Source: Aquatica leii
Lineage: Eukaryota > Arthropoda > Insecta > Coleoptera > Lampyridae
Length of the DNA: 64,000 bases
Assembly (NCBI GenBank): GCA_035610365.1
Contig: CM069437.1
Coordinates: 54,460,093 to 54,524,092, forward strand
Reading direction: 5' to 3'
The notes under the pieces are model-generated. The model saw only the letters and a list, made by a program, of their open reading frames with translations. It did not search any database and had not been told where the DNA came from. This document shows, one piece after another, positions 22,346 to 32,925 of this stretch. The position numbers were made by a program, and so were the translations under genes. The number at the start of each line of letters is the position of its first letter. Positions within the stretch are counted from its first letter, which is position 1.

Positions 22346-24289
22346 GCATGTTTACTATTTTAGTGTAAGTGATGTAAATATTAGGTCAATAATGATGCTA
22401 ATGACAGGTAGTTGGCAGTGGAATAAGATTAGTTGTATTAGTATATGAGAGTAATTTATTTGCTTTATTATATTATTCTTTAAAATGTTAAAGTCTGTAT
22501 TGTGAAATTGAGCTGAGGTGCTTAAACCTATAACTTATAACCTTGATTATTAGTTATTTTTGCTGATGTAGATGTTTTAAATTATTAAACGATTAATTGT
22601 TTTATTTTGAGGTTATACGTTATTCAGTAACTATCACATTAGTGTTAATATTCCTACTAAGTCTTTGTTTTAAGAATGCATGTATCAACAACATAAATGT
22701 TGAGGAATACTTAATTTTGTATTTTAAATATTTGAGTAAATTATGCATTGCAAGATTTGCTGGTATAGGCAAGCCATGGCTAAACCAAATTTTTAAAGAT
22801 ACAATTATTTATAAAAAATTTAAAATAACTATAGAGTCAAATAATTTGGACATCAACTAATTCTAAGTTGTATAGCTCTGTAGCTTAATGAATTAATTAA
22901 ATCAAAAATATAATATACCAAATATTAACAGCAAAGAAATATAAAATACAATCAGCAAAACTAAAACTTCGTAAGGGCTAATTATCAATTTTAGTATAAA
23001 AAATTACTTCCTAACCATGAGAGAAAAAAAACAAGAATCAAGATATACAAACACTAAAATAAAAAAATACGAAAGTAAGCATTAATATAAACAATTAAAA
23101 TTAAACTGTATAAAGTAGAGCTTAAATTTACTATAAACTGCGTAAAATTTTAAATGAAAAAGTTTCTAATTCACTACTGCACGTTATATTTTATAATCGA
23201 CGCGACAACAAAACAAAGCAGAGTATTATTTAACAAATAAGCAGTGCTATAAAAAGTGAACGACAATTAATACTGTTAAAGTATTTTAAATTAAAGAGAT
23301 TTCAAAGGTTTCTTAGTACACAATAGCGATTTTAGTAAAATTATATTCCCTATTGTGTTAAGAGGATAGCAAACAATTGGTACAAGCCAAAACGATATCG
23401 TTTCAAAGTTAAAGTTACTATTTCATATCTTTACAATTTAGTAACAACGTAACATGCTGTTTCACCACTATTGGTTACGTAAAATATTCTCAAGCTTATA
23501 AATCGATTTTTTTCACCCTTCTATGTTAGAATAAATTCGCCGTTTTATCTCTTATAAAAGAATTTACAACAACGACTTAAGCGATATTTTTCTAATATTA
23601 ACATAAAAAGAAAACTTTTTGTTTCAAACGTTTATTTTAGGTTTCTTCGTTTCTAGTTTTACGTATTTTCGTGCCACGACGCTTGGTTTAAACAGATGTT
23701 ATATAGTCATAACGTTTGGGGATTTCTCACACGTTCTTTATGATTATAAGTCTATTTGCTTTAAAAATATTATTTAAATGTTTGCAATGCTTTGCTTAAA
23801 TTTACATTTTTGAATAAATCCAACTGCGAATTGCACTTTAAATTGCATAAAAAGTAATTAAAAGTTTTATTTGTATGTATGAACTTTACAGTTTTTGGAT
23901 TAAAATTATAAAGGTTTTGAATATATAAGTGTAATTTATATATTAAAAGCATAATTAAAACATTATGGCACTAGAGAATGAAACGTGTCAAGCTTATAAA
24001 TTTTTAAAACTCTGTAATTTTTAATTATACCTGCAACTTACATACACAATTTTTATGTCATTTTAGAAACAATTTTCTTCTCAAAAAATAAAATGTAGAC
24101 ATATAATTTTGACAGAATTTATTTGTATAAAAGTGTTTTAGGCGTTAATAGCTCTTTAGCTTAGAAGAAAAATTAATTTTACTAAAACAAAATCAGTCTT
24201 AATTACACAAGATATACAAAATGACCTCCCAAGGCATTTCTCCATGCCTAAAAACGATCTATCAAAGAGTTACTTACAATACGAAACAT
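22346..24289. other. AT-rich intergenic sequence
   Basis: No gene recognised. An 87-codon plus-strand frame (22597-22860) and a minus-strand frame (23770-23952) lack any motif and are in low-complexity sequence. Confidence 0.45.
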
Positions 24290-25060
24290 TTTTACACTAG
24301 TATTTTGAAATTAATGCTGTATTCTATCTTTCATGTCATCCCCTGTTGTTGGAAGTGTTTTATAAATTTCGTTTTTATGTAACTCCAAAAAATTAGTTTA
24401 TTAAATTCAAGTGAGCTAGGTGGCTACTGTACTGTTCCCCCTCTTCTGATTCATCTTCCAGGAAACTGATGATCAAGTTCACTTTGAAGAAGTGTATTGT
24501 GGTGAATAAGAGCACCGTCCTGCAAAAACAGCATTTGTTAATGTATGCAAAATGGAACCTCTTCTAATAACACAGGTAATTGATTTACTAAAAAACCTAA
24601 ATACAGCTCACCATTTACATACTCTTCAAAAAAATTACTTGCTACTACATAGTTACCTACAATACCTACCTACACATTTAGCATCTAGTTTGACTGTGTG
24701 TAATTATGTGATATAGATTAGTTAAAGAATAATAATAAAAATTATGTCACAAACATTTTTATGAAATTTCCAAATAATACATAGTCAAAAAGTCTCTTTT
24801 TTTGTAGGGACACATTTACAAAATGCTATTCTCTTCTCAAAATCATTATCACTTAATTTCTGGTGCAATTGAATGTGGCAAGGGTGCATTTTGCGTATAT
24901 ACAAATTTTCGTACAAACTCTACTGAAGTAGTGATTTAAGATGTACGTGCCGAAACATGATCCTTTGAGCAAAATACCAGTAAATGAAAAATTTTTTATT
25001 CCGCAAATGGAATCTCTTCCTGCTAATACAAACATTCTTAAATTGCTTGTATGTGTCAAA
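24290..25060 (-). pseudogene. Mariner/Tc1-like transposase remnant
   Basis: Read on the minus strand with frame changes: FVRKFVYTQNAPLPHSIAPE, a decayed middle, NGELYLGFLVNQLPVLLEEV, then LFLQDGALIHHNTLLQSELD and HQFPGR. Next come two tryptophan positions turned to stops and PPSSLEFNKLIFWSYIKTK. These match the insect mariner-type transposases in which QQDGAPPH is followed by FPGRWIGRGGPVxWPPRSPDLTPLDFFLWG. The catalytic Asp of QDGA is kept; the PDLTPLDF block is altered. It belongs to the same broad group as the remnant at 650-1107 but on the opposite strand. Confidence 0.78.
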
Positions 25061-25195
25061 AAAGTATGCAGTCTTCTAACTCAAAACTACTAAATTCATA
25101 ATTCTTTAATTCATAATACTGAATTTATACGTAAATTTTGCATGGAATTCATGCAAATAAAATAAATTTTTACACATAGAATAATTTCTTCAATT

Positions 25196-26790
25196 CGTTG
25201 CAATTGGAGATTTAGATACTCTAATACACAAACGCGGACAAACTAAAGCACGTTTAACGCGACTTAACACAGCGTATCAAAATTTTCTACAAAATAATGA
25301 ATTAAAGATTTTAGAGTTTGTGTTAAATGAAACGTTGCCGGCATGGGATCAATACAACAAAATAGCAAACCAAATAGAATTATTGGATCGCGATAATGTT
25401 GAATTACATAGAAAAAAACTGAAGGTTTTAATTTATTTCGTTAATACACAACAATGAAAAACTAGACAACACTCAAAGATTCCATTATTTGAAATCATGT
25501 TTAAGTGGCGAGGCAGCAAATATTATCAGTTCACTTTCACGGACATCCGATAATTATAACAACGCAATAATGTTATTAAAATCGCGATACGAAAACAAAC
25601 GAATAATAATTAAGATTCAATCTTTAATTTACCGCACGTTACAAAAGATTCCGCTTCATCAATTCGAAAATGTTTAGATACATTAAACACTCACTAAAGC
25701 GCTTTAAAAACATTAAGCCTTCCTGTTGATGCATGTGACGCAGTTTTGATTCATTTTATTAGTTCCAAACTGGATATTGCAGGGAAGAAAGAATGGGAAT
25801 CTAATAAATTTGCTGCGAAACTTCCTACATACGCAAAAATACATGACTTCTTGACAAAACGCAGTTTAGTTTTAAAATCAATTGCAACTGATACCAATTT
25901 ACAAGAAAACTATTTATTCTTAATTCTCAAGAAATAATGTATAATCGCAAATTGGGAATATCAAATAATTTTCTAACCGCAAATATAAGTAAATGTCTAA
26001 TCTGTAAGGAAAGTCACAACGTGTATCTGTGCTCGCAATTTAAAAGATTAAGTCCAGAATCACGTTATAATGAAGTTATTAAACACAAGATTTATATTAT
26101 TTGCTTAGGAAATCACCATATAAGCAAGTGTCATTCAAATATGTTTTGTCAAAGCAAACAAAAAAATCACGCAATTTTAAGTACCTCTAATGTTCGCGAT
26201 AACAACTGCACATTATCAAACGCAGTAGTAAATAACCATTGTAAAATATTAAACCCAGTAGAGACTCTTCTATCAACAGCAATAATTCAAATAGAAGATC
26301 ACAATTGATTCTTGAATAATTATAAGTGCTTACTAGATGTAGGTTCTCAAAATCATTTAGTTTGTGAAGCGTTATGTAAGAAACTAAAATTAATGCATGA
26401 TCAAATAAATATTCCCATTATGGGCATTAATCAAATTCAATCATCAGTGAATCAATCGGTTAATGTTCTTATAAATTCACGATGCGAAAATTATTCTGCA
26501 ATTTTAAACTGTTTAGTAATAAAGGAAATAACAGGCAAACTGCCCCATCAAAATATCTCGCAGTTTATTCATATTCCAAAAAATATTATTTTGGGCAATC
26601 CAACATTTGCTTTGCCTAATAATATAGACATTTTAATTGGTGCACAATTATTTTGGGATTTATTAATGCTAGAAAAAAATTAATTTTCCAAAAACCTACC
26701 GTTTTGGCAAAGAACAAAGTTGGGTTGGGTAATAGGTGGTACAATTGAAAATAAACTTCTTCACACACAAAACAAGCTACAATGTGTCTT
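25196..26790 (+). pseudogene. BEL/Pao retrotransposon gag and protease remnant
   Basis: Plus-strand order: a gag N-terminus (HKRGQTKARLTRLNTAY, NETLPAWDQYNKIANQIELL); an internal deletion with frameshift near 25430; a DUF1759-like part (NNEKLDNTQRFHYLKSCL, SGEAANIISSL); a further shift near 25680; a zinc-knuckle region from 25937 (CLICKESHNVYLC, YIICLGNHHISKC); a TGA at 26306; then a DUF1758-type aspartic protease (LLDVGSQNHLVCEALCKKL and ILIGAQLFWDLL). The usual Asp-Ser-Gly-Ser reads Asp-Val-Gly-Ser. Similarity fades after TKLGWVIGG, so reverse transcriptase and integrase are absent. No LTRs were identified. This is a dead 5' half of an element. Confidence 0.82.
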
Positions 26791-27518
26791 TGCTTTGGTA
26801 TTTAATTATTACATTTTTCTTTCTTTCTTGTAGTATATATTTTTTGTAATTTAGTTAAAAATTGTAATTTGTTTTTTATTTTAATTTTTGATTTAATCGG
26901 TATTAGAATAATTGTATAAATCAAATTCTATTGAGTTTACACATCGATTTCTTTATTTTCGCTGCTGAATAAAAACGTCATAAATAATTATGTCATCTAC
27001 GCCGTTTCAGACGTATGGTTTTTTCTTGTGATTTCAAACAGAGTTTGCAAAAATTTTGTGTATATTTTTCTTTTCTTTACCTTAATTTTGCGTTATGTTT
27101 TGTTGATTTTACTGACGAGTTTCTCCAATGACCATCCTTTCTTGATTGTATTGTAAAGTACTTAAATGTAATTCATGTATGTAATGAATCTAAGATTAGT
27201 TTCAAAGCAATATAAACGTATGCATGCCTTCTTTGTTTTTTATGAGATTAGCAATAAGCAACTTTTACATCCTCGGGCAATTGTACATCTGATAAACTGT
27301 GGATGCACCTTACTCTAGACACACTTAAGTAATAATTTTTCAATTGTTTTAATTATATTAATTTTTAATTTTCCCAATTGTTACGGTACAACGTCAACCT
27401 GCATTAGGCTAAAAAATAGAATAAGAAATATATAACTGATTTGCAAACAGTATCAGCGGACCTTTAAATTAAGCAATACACATAAATGTAGAGTTCAATA
27501 AATTAAAGTTAGTGAATA
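26791..27518. other. AT-rich spacer before the Gypsy insertion
   Basis: No gene recognised. The last four bases (27515-27518, AATA) are the left target duplication of the Gypsy element. Confidence 0.5.
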
Positions 27519-27681
27519 TGTTACAAGGTTTATACCGTACTGTCCTGAGCAAGACAGAGAATTACTTTGGGGATAAGCTCTGGCGCCCTGCAACATCTTT
27601 TCTATATTTAGTGTGGACCTCCCCTCTCTCCGACTATTGCGAGTTGGCCGTGCAGGTTCGTAATACCAAAAGCTTGTAACA
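27519..27681 (+). repeat. 5' LTR of the Gypsy element, internally deleted
   Basis: Begins TGTTACAAGG and ends CTTGTAACA. It is identical to 36056-36218 except for one base. The full LTR, seen at the 3' end and in the solo copy at 55329-56786, is about 1.45 kb and starts TGTTACGG. The short form is explained by loss of the sequence between two TGTTAC repeats (see findings). The preceding AATA matches the base quartet after the 3' LTR. Confidence 0.9.
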
Positions 27682-27684
27682 ATA

Positions 27685-27701
27685 ATTGGCGACCCAACTT
27701 T
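27685..27701 (+). promoter_or_regulatory. Probable primer-binding site
   Basis: Directly after the 5' LTR and three bases, TTGGCGACCCAACTTTAAG carries TGG (complement of the tRNA 3' CCA) in the usual place for minus-strand priming. I could not assign the tRNA with confidence. Confidence 0.6.
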
Positions 27702-28222
27702 AAGGGGCTTCGATTTTCTCACATCGAATTTCTCACTTCACTATATTTCTTTTAGCTATTTTCTTTAAGTGTGATTAGTGTAGGATTACTAGCAGGAATA
27801 GGTAGTTTATATTGTTGACTTTCCCCCGATTTCGTGTGGGCGATCATCATTTTTCTAGATTTATTGATTCTTTTATTTTACCTTAGTCTCCCGTGGGTTC
27901 GAGTTACTTCGCTAGTTTGTAAATTTTTTTTCTCTCTCTCTTGGGACTGCGGGTTGACTTGATAGTAGTAATTGGCTTAGGTTTCTTGTAAGCGCAGTGG
28001 TGGTTGGATGTCAGGATTTTTGGATTAACTTGACTACGTCAGTTAATTTTTTTCTTATTACTTGTATTGTTATTAGGGTTTAGTCGTACAGTTTTACGTC
28101 ACGATTAGGTTAGTTTCTTGCAGATTTTGTCGTACTTTTGGGAAACGTGATTAGAATTGTGCTACTATTTGATTTTTGACTTTTCTTTTTTCTCTCGTTC
28201 ATTAGGAAAACTCGTCACTAAA
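27702..28222 (+). other. Gypsy leader
   Basis: Non-coding 5' leader between primer-binding site and gag, presumably containing packaging signals. A TGGGAAACG string near 28140 looks like the later slippery heptamer but lies before the gag start and is irrelevant to it. Confidence 0.6.
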
Positions 28223-29626
28223 ATGGCTACTTGGCGATTAGAAGTGAATAGACTTAGGAAGCAGGAGCTTCAATATGAATTAGTTTCTCGTGGGTTTGAT
28301 CCTACAGTAGTCGTTTCTACATTAAGGGGTGCGGTACGTAGTGCTTTACAATTGGAAAAAGAAGCATCGTTTCGTATGGATACTGTTACTTCAGTTTTTG
28401 AGGATGATAAGTTAGCTGTCGAACAAGCTATTGGGGAATTGCAAACGCTATTAAGCGAATTTGATGGGAATTTTTCTTCGACTATTTTCAAACGAGCTAG
28501 TACCTTGTGGGTACACATTCATCGTCGTTGTGTGAAGATGTCACCTGATGGAGAAGATGAAGAAAAATTGCATCGTCAGTTTGGACTTACGCTACAAACC
28601 CTTCGTAATGAATTCACAGCTAAAGGGAAAAAGGCTACTAGAACTACATCGGTTTCTTTTGCTAATTTACCTTCGTCTAGTCCTAAACAGGCGGCGGTAG
28701 AATCACTACTTCAGGATGAAGAACCACCTCTTCTTACTTCTTCAGATTCCGATGCTGAAATGGATGTATCTGTTCCGACTACTTCTGCTCTTTCAAAGAC
28801 TACTGTTACTAATGTGTCACTAGCTAAGTGGAATTTGACTTTTTCGGGCGAGGGTTCGTTTTCACTCACCGAATTCTTGATGCGAGTTGATGAGTTGTGT
28901 TTGTCGCGTGGTGTCTCACCACAAAATTTGTTTAATTCGGCTGCTGAAATTTTAACTGGGAAAGCTTTGTGTCTCTTTAGGGTAAATCGAGATTCTTTAC
29001 GTTCTTGGCAAGATGTAGTTACTTTGCTAAAATCAGAATTCTTACCACCTGATTACGACGATCGTTTATGGGATGAGATTCGAAGTCGAACTATGGGACC
29101 TCAAGAATCGATCGGCATGTATGTGACGATGATGCGCAGTCTCTTCCAACGTTTATCGTTGCCCGCTTCGGAAGAAACTCAGCTCAAGACGATACGACGC
29201 AATTTAACACCATACTACCAATCTGCCTTAGGTTTAGCACAGATTTCTACTTTGACCCAGTTGATCGATTATGGCAAGCGGTTGGAGTTAACAAAAATTT
29301 CAGTGGACAACTATAAACCACCTCCTTCGCGGCGTACCACTCGACTTTTGGAACCTGCTTTGGCTTATGTTAGCGACACCTCGGTTTCTTCGATTGCTTC
29401 TACTTCTAAGAATCGTTCAGTACGATTCGAAGAAAATAATATTAATTCTAATTCTTCTCGACGTGGTTTTCTTAATTCTTCGCGCGTTACTTGTTGGAAT
29501 TGTCGTCAGATAGGACATGTCTCTCCGAATTGTGACAAACCTCCTACTCTTCACTGTTATGGATGTGGACAGGCAGGAGTTAGTCGTCGCAACTGCACTA
29601 AGTGCAATACTGTTTCGGGAAACTAG
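28223..29626 (+). CDS. gag: Gag polyprotein of the Gypsy element
   Basis: The start is taken at ATG 28223 (context CTAAAATGG) rather than the first in-frame ATG at 28157, because the extra 22 residues are leader-like and hydrophobic. The product has 467 residues. An N-terminal SAP-like helix pair (LRKQELQYELVSRGFDP) and a helical acidic linker precede a Ty3-type capsid domain, roughly residues 200-360 (WNLTFSGEGSFSLTEFLMRV, FRVNRDSLRSWQDVVTLLKS). The nucleocapsid tail has two zinc knuckles: CWNCRQIGHVSPNC, canonical Cys-Cys-His-Cys, and CYGCGQAGVSRRNC, in which the His is Val. Gag forms the virus-like particle in the cytoplasm and packages RNA. It ends in TAG at 29624, immediately after a slippery heptamer that gives access to pol. 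Confidence 0.93.
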   Translation: MATWRLEVNRLRKQELQYELVSRGFDPTVVVSTLRGAVRSALQLEKEASFRMDTVTSVFEDDKLAVEQAIGELQTLLSEFDGNFSSTIFKRASTLWVHIHRRCVKMSPDGEDEEKLHRQFGLTLQTLRNEFTAKGKKATRTTSVSFANLPSSSPKQAAVESLLQDEEPPLLTSSDSDAEMDVSVPTTSALSKTTVTNVSLAKWNLTFSGEGSFSLTEFLMRVDELCLSRGVSPQNLFNSAAEILTGKALCLFRVNRDSLRSWQDVVTLLKSEFLPPDYDDRLWDEIRSRTMGPQESIGMYVTMMRSLFQRLSLPASEETQLKTIRRNLTPYYQSALGLAQISTLTQLIDYGKRLELTKISVDNYKPPPSRRTTRLLEPALAYVSDTSVSSIASTSKNRSVRFEENNINSNSSRRGFLNSSRVTCWNCRQIGHVSPNCDKPPTLHCYGCGQAGVSRRNCTKCNTVSGN

Positions 29627-32600
29627 GACACGAGTCTACGGACCGAGTCGTAGATTCTACACTATCTTTAATCTCGGATACTATCTTCGACTTGCCTGAC
29701 AAACAACGTATTCTTTTGGACTTTATATTTGCCAGTGTTCGTGATGATGAGCGTCCTTATCTTAAGGTTAATGTATTAGGTCTCTCTTTCTTTGGTCTTT
29801 TGGATACCGGTGCTTCTCGAACCATTCTGGGTGGTCCGGGATGGCAACTTCTTCAGTCTTTGAATATTCGTCTTTCTCCTTCTTCTGTGTCTTCATGTAA
29901 TTTGGCTAATGACGTTAAGTGTACCGTATTGGGATCAGTTCTTCTACCATTTTCTCTAGAGGGTAAAGTAAAAACGCTTAATACCTTGGTTATTCCAGAA
30001 GTTTCACAGCAATTGATTTTAGGCATTGATTTCTGGAAAGCTATGAATTTTATACCTGATTTTCGGCAGGGACTGTGGAATTTTAATGCTAACCTTCCTT
30101 CGATTGATACTGTCTCTTCGGATTCTATTGGGGCTATCTCAGAACTACTTCCATATCAACAACAACTCTTAGACAACGTTGTTGCGGACTCTTTTTCGAA
30201 ACAATCCTCAGGACTTGGTCACACCTCTCTCGTTCAGCACCAGATACGTACGACTGCTGAACCCATCAAACAGCGCTATTATCCGCTATCTCCAGCGTTA
30301 CAAAAGGTTGCTAATGAGGAGTTGGACTCGATGCTGAGTATGGGTGTTGTGGAGCCATCGAGTAGTCCGTGGTCGAATCCAATTGTTTTAGTGAGGAAGA
30401 AGGATAATACTTATCGGTTCTGTGTCGATTTTCGAAAGGTGAATCAGGTAACTCAAAAGGATGCGTACCCACTACCGTACATTACCTCTATTCTAGATCG
30501 ATTAAGAGATGCTAGATTTTTGTCCAGTTTGGATATTCGGTCTGCCTACTGGCAGATTCCGCTGTCAGAAGACTCCAAAGCTGTGACTGCTTTTACTGTT
30601 CCTTCTCGTGGTCTTTTTCAGTTCACGCGCATGCCATTCGGTCTGCATAATGCGCCTGCTACTTTTCAGAGATTGATTGATAGGGTGTTGGGTGTAGATT
30701 TGGAACCTTATTGCTTCGCTTACCTTGACGACATTATCATCGCTACTCCAACGTTCGATGAACATATTCGAGTGCTAGAAAAGGTGTTAGAACGTCTAAT
30801 TTCTGCTGGACTTACCTTACGGCGAGACAAATGTAACTTTTGTTTGTCTGAATTGAAGTACCTCGGATACGTAGTCAACAAGAATGGTCTTTTGGTAGAC
30901 CCGGACAAGGTAACAGCGATACTCAATATTCCTACTCCTTCGAATGTCACTGATATCAGACGATTTATTGGTATGACTAGTTGGTACCGTCGCTTCATTC
31001 CTAATTTCTCTTCTCTTACTTCTCCACTTTCGGCTCTTACTCGTAAAAATGTTTCTTTTATTTGGACAGATGAATGTCAGGTCGCTTTTGATTCTCTTAA
31101 AAACAGCTTAGTTGCTGCTCCTATTTTGTCGTGTCCTGATTTTTCTCTTCCTTTTGTGGTACAGACTGATGCTTCGGATTTTGGTTTAGGTGCGGTGTTA
31201 AGTCAAACTACTGCGGATGGTGAAAAGGTTGTTAGTTATCTTAGTAGATCGCTCACGAAGGCGGAGCGACATTATTCGACTACTGAGAAAGAATGTCTGG
31301 CTGTGTTATGGGCTATAGAGAAGTTCCGTCCTTATGTGGAAGGATCTCATTTCACAGTGATAACTGATCATCATTCGTTGCTGTGGTTGAACCGTTTACA
31401 GAGTCCTTCAGGACGATTGGCTCGGTGGTCTATTAGACTACAACAATACGATTTCTCGATAATCCATCGAAAAGGAAAAGATCATGTCGTTCCTGATGCA
31501 CTGTCTCGCTTAGTTCCTGTATTAGAAACTATCCATCTGTCTGAAATTTCTTCTACTTTGCTTAATTTGCCGACTCTTGATCCTTGGTATAATAATCTTC
31601 TTAAACGTGTCTTGGATGCTCCTCATAAGTTTCTGAAATGGTCTGTTAGAGATAATGTTCTTTATCGTCGTGTTGTTACTTCTTTCTCTTCTGATTCTAC
31701 GGATGATTGGAAAATAGTGGTTCCTACGGAACAACGCACGGAAATGATTCGTAATCATCATGATCCTCCGGTTGCTGGACACTGTGGTGTTTCGAAAACT
31801 ACGGCAAGGATTTTACAACGTTATTATTGGCCCTGCTTACGTGCCGATGTTGCTCGTTATATTCGGCGTTGTCGGGTATGTGCAGCGCACAAGGTGGAAC
31901 AAGTTGCTCCTCCTGGCGTATTCGCTCCTCGCGCTAAGCCAACACATCCTTGGCAAGTTCTTTGTTGTGATATCGTGGGTCCTCTGCCTCGCTCTTCGAA
32001 AGGCCATAGTTATGTTTTGGTAATCGCTGACTATTTTACTAAGTTTCCTTTGTTCTTTCCGTTGCGTTCAGCTCTTGCTACCTCTATTTGTAAAATCATC
32101 GAAGAACATATTTTCCTTCTTTTTGGTGCTCCTCAATATCTTATTACCGACAATGGTGTACAGTTTCGGAGTAAAGAATTTGATAAACTTTGCGCTACTT
32201 ATGGGACAACGATACTCTTTACAGCCGAATACCATCCTAGAGCTAATCCCGCAGAACGAATAAATCGTGTCTTAAAAACCATGATCTCTTCTTATGTTAA
32301 AGAAAACCATAGGCATTGGGATGTAAATCTCTCGAAGATTGGTTGCGCCATTCGTACTGCGAAACACGAGGTCATTGACTGTACTCCTTTCTTTGCAATG
32401 TTTGGACGTGAACACGTTATCTCTGGAAATTTCTTTGGTCCTTCTTCTTCTGATGTTATTATCTCTGAATCCAAGGTTACTCACTCAGTGTCTCATTATG
32501 AAGCTATTCGTACGCACATCTTGAAAAAACTTTCTAAAGCGTACACAAAGACACACCATAGATATAATCTTCGCCGTCGACACGTGCGATATAAAATTGG

Positions 32601-32925
32601 GGATTCGGTATGGCAACGTAACTATACTCTTTCGGACGCCACTAGGCATTTTAATGCCAAGTTAGCTCCTAAGTTCCTGGGACCTATTATTATTAAAACG
32701 GTTAAATCTCCTTGGACATATGAGTTAGTCACCACTACTGGACAATCGATGGGTGTCTGGCATGTTAAAGATCTTAAACCAGATCAAGGCTCTTCGGATT
32801 CCGATTCGAATGAGACTCCACACCAGGTAAATCGTCGATCGGTCAACGTGTCGTTACTGTATCCTCGTCGGCGTAAGCGGCGTAAATTACGTGCTAGGGT
32901 ATCTATTGCTTCTCTGGATGACTAA
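29602..32925 (+). CDS. pol: Pol polyprotein (protease, RT, RNase H, integrase) of the Gypsy element
   Basis: Frame of 1107 codons overlapping gag by 25 nt in the -1 frame. No ATG starts it, so expression is as a Gag-Pol fusion by frameshift. Domains in order, numbered from 29602: aspartic protease with DTGAS at 68-72 and ILGIDFW at about 139; reverse transcriptase about 225-400 with Asp311 and YLDD at 374-377; RNase H about 515-640 with Asp523, Glu564, Asp589 and Asp632; integrase zinc-binding HHCC (His720, His727, Cys757, Cys760); integrase core with Asp790, Asp850, Glu885; a GPY/F-like module (FLGPIIIKTV) and a basic C-terminus. All catalytic residues are present and there is no stop or frameshift. 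It copies the RNA into cDNA in the particle and inserts it into the genome. Confidence 0.96.
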   Translation: MQYCFGKLGHESTDRVVDSTLSLISDTIFDLPDKQRILLDFIFASVRDDERPYLKVNVLGLSFFGLLDTGASRTILGGPGWQLLQSLNIRLSPSSVSSCNLANDVKCTVLGSVLLPFSLEGKVKTLNTLVIPEVSQQLILGIDFWKAMNFIPDFRQGLWNFNANLPSIDTVSSDSIGAISELLPYQQQLLDNVVADSFSKQSSGLGHTSLVQHQIRTTAEPIKQRYYPLSPALQKVANEELDSMLSMGVVEPSSSPWSNPIVLVRKKDNTYRFCVDFRKVNQVTQKDAYPLPYITSILDRLRDARFLSSLDIRSAYWQIPLSEDSKAVTAFTVPSRGLFQFTRMPFGLHNAPATFQRLIDRVLGVDLEPYCFAYLDDIIIATPTFDEHIRVLEKVLERLISAGLTLRRDKCNFCLSELKYLGYVVNKNGLLVDPDKVTAILNIPTPSNVTDIRRFIGMTSWYRRFIPNFSSLTSPLSALTRKNVSFIWTDECQVAFDSLKNSLVAAPILSCPDFSLPFVVQTDASDFGLGAVLSQTTADGEKVVSYLSRSLTKAERHYSTTEKECLAVLWAIEKFRPYVEGSHFTVITDHHSLLWLNRLQSPSGRLARWSIRLQQYDFSIIHRKGKDHVVPDALSRLVPVLETIHLSEISSTLLNLPTLDPWYNNLLKRVLDAPHKFLKWSVRDNVLYRRVVTSFSSDSTDDWKIVVPTEQRTEMIRNHHDPPVAGHCGVSKTTARILQRYYWPCLRADVARYIRRCRVCAAHKVEQVAPPGVFAPRAKPTHPWQVLCCDIVGPLPRSSKGHSYVLVIADYFTKFPLFFPLRSALATSICKIIEEHIFLLFGAPQYLITDNGVQFRSKEFDKLCATYGTTILFTAEYHPRANPAERINRVLKTMISSYVKENHRHWDVNLSKIGCAIRTAKHEVIDCTPFFAMFGREHVISGNFFGPSSSDVIISESKVTHSVSHYEAIRTHILKKLSKAYTKTHHRYNLRRRHVRYKIGDSVWQRNYTLSDATRHFNAKLAPKFLGPIIIKTVKSPWTYELVTTTGQSMGVWHVKDLKPDQGSSDSDSNETPHQVNRRSVNVSLLYPRRRKRRKLRARVSIASLDD
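29617..29657 (+). promoter_or_regulatory. Programmed -1 ribosomal frameshift signal between gag and pol
   Basis: The heptamer GGGAAAC at 29617-29623 is in the required phase (G GGA AAC in the gag frame), and the gag stop TAG follows directly. After an 8-nt spacer, 29632-29640 (GAGTCTACG) pairs with 29649-29657 (CGTAGATTC), eight Watson-Crick pairs and one G-U, with an 8-nt loop. A -1 slip enters the pol frame, which is open from 29602. All three elements (heptamer, spacer length, stem) are seen directly; function is inferred. Confidence 0.87.

Noticed and set aside
22597-22860. 87-codon plus-strand frame
   Set aside because: Hydrophobic and Asn/Ile-rich low complexity, no motif, typical chance frame in AT-rich DNA.
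27519-27681. 163 bp as the complete LTR of the Gypsy family
   Set aside because: The polypurine tract lies at 34729, about 1.3 kb before the 163-bp match, and the solo LTR with its own target duplication spans 1458 bp.
28139-28146. Another GGGAAAC string upstream of gag
   Set aside because: It precedes the gag start codon, so no ribosome would read it in the gag frame.
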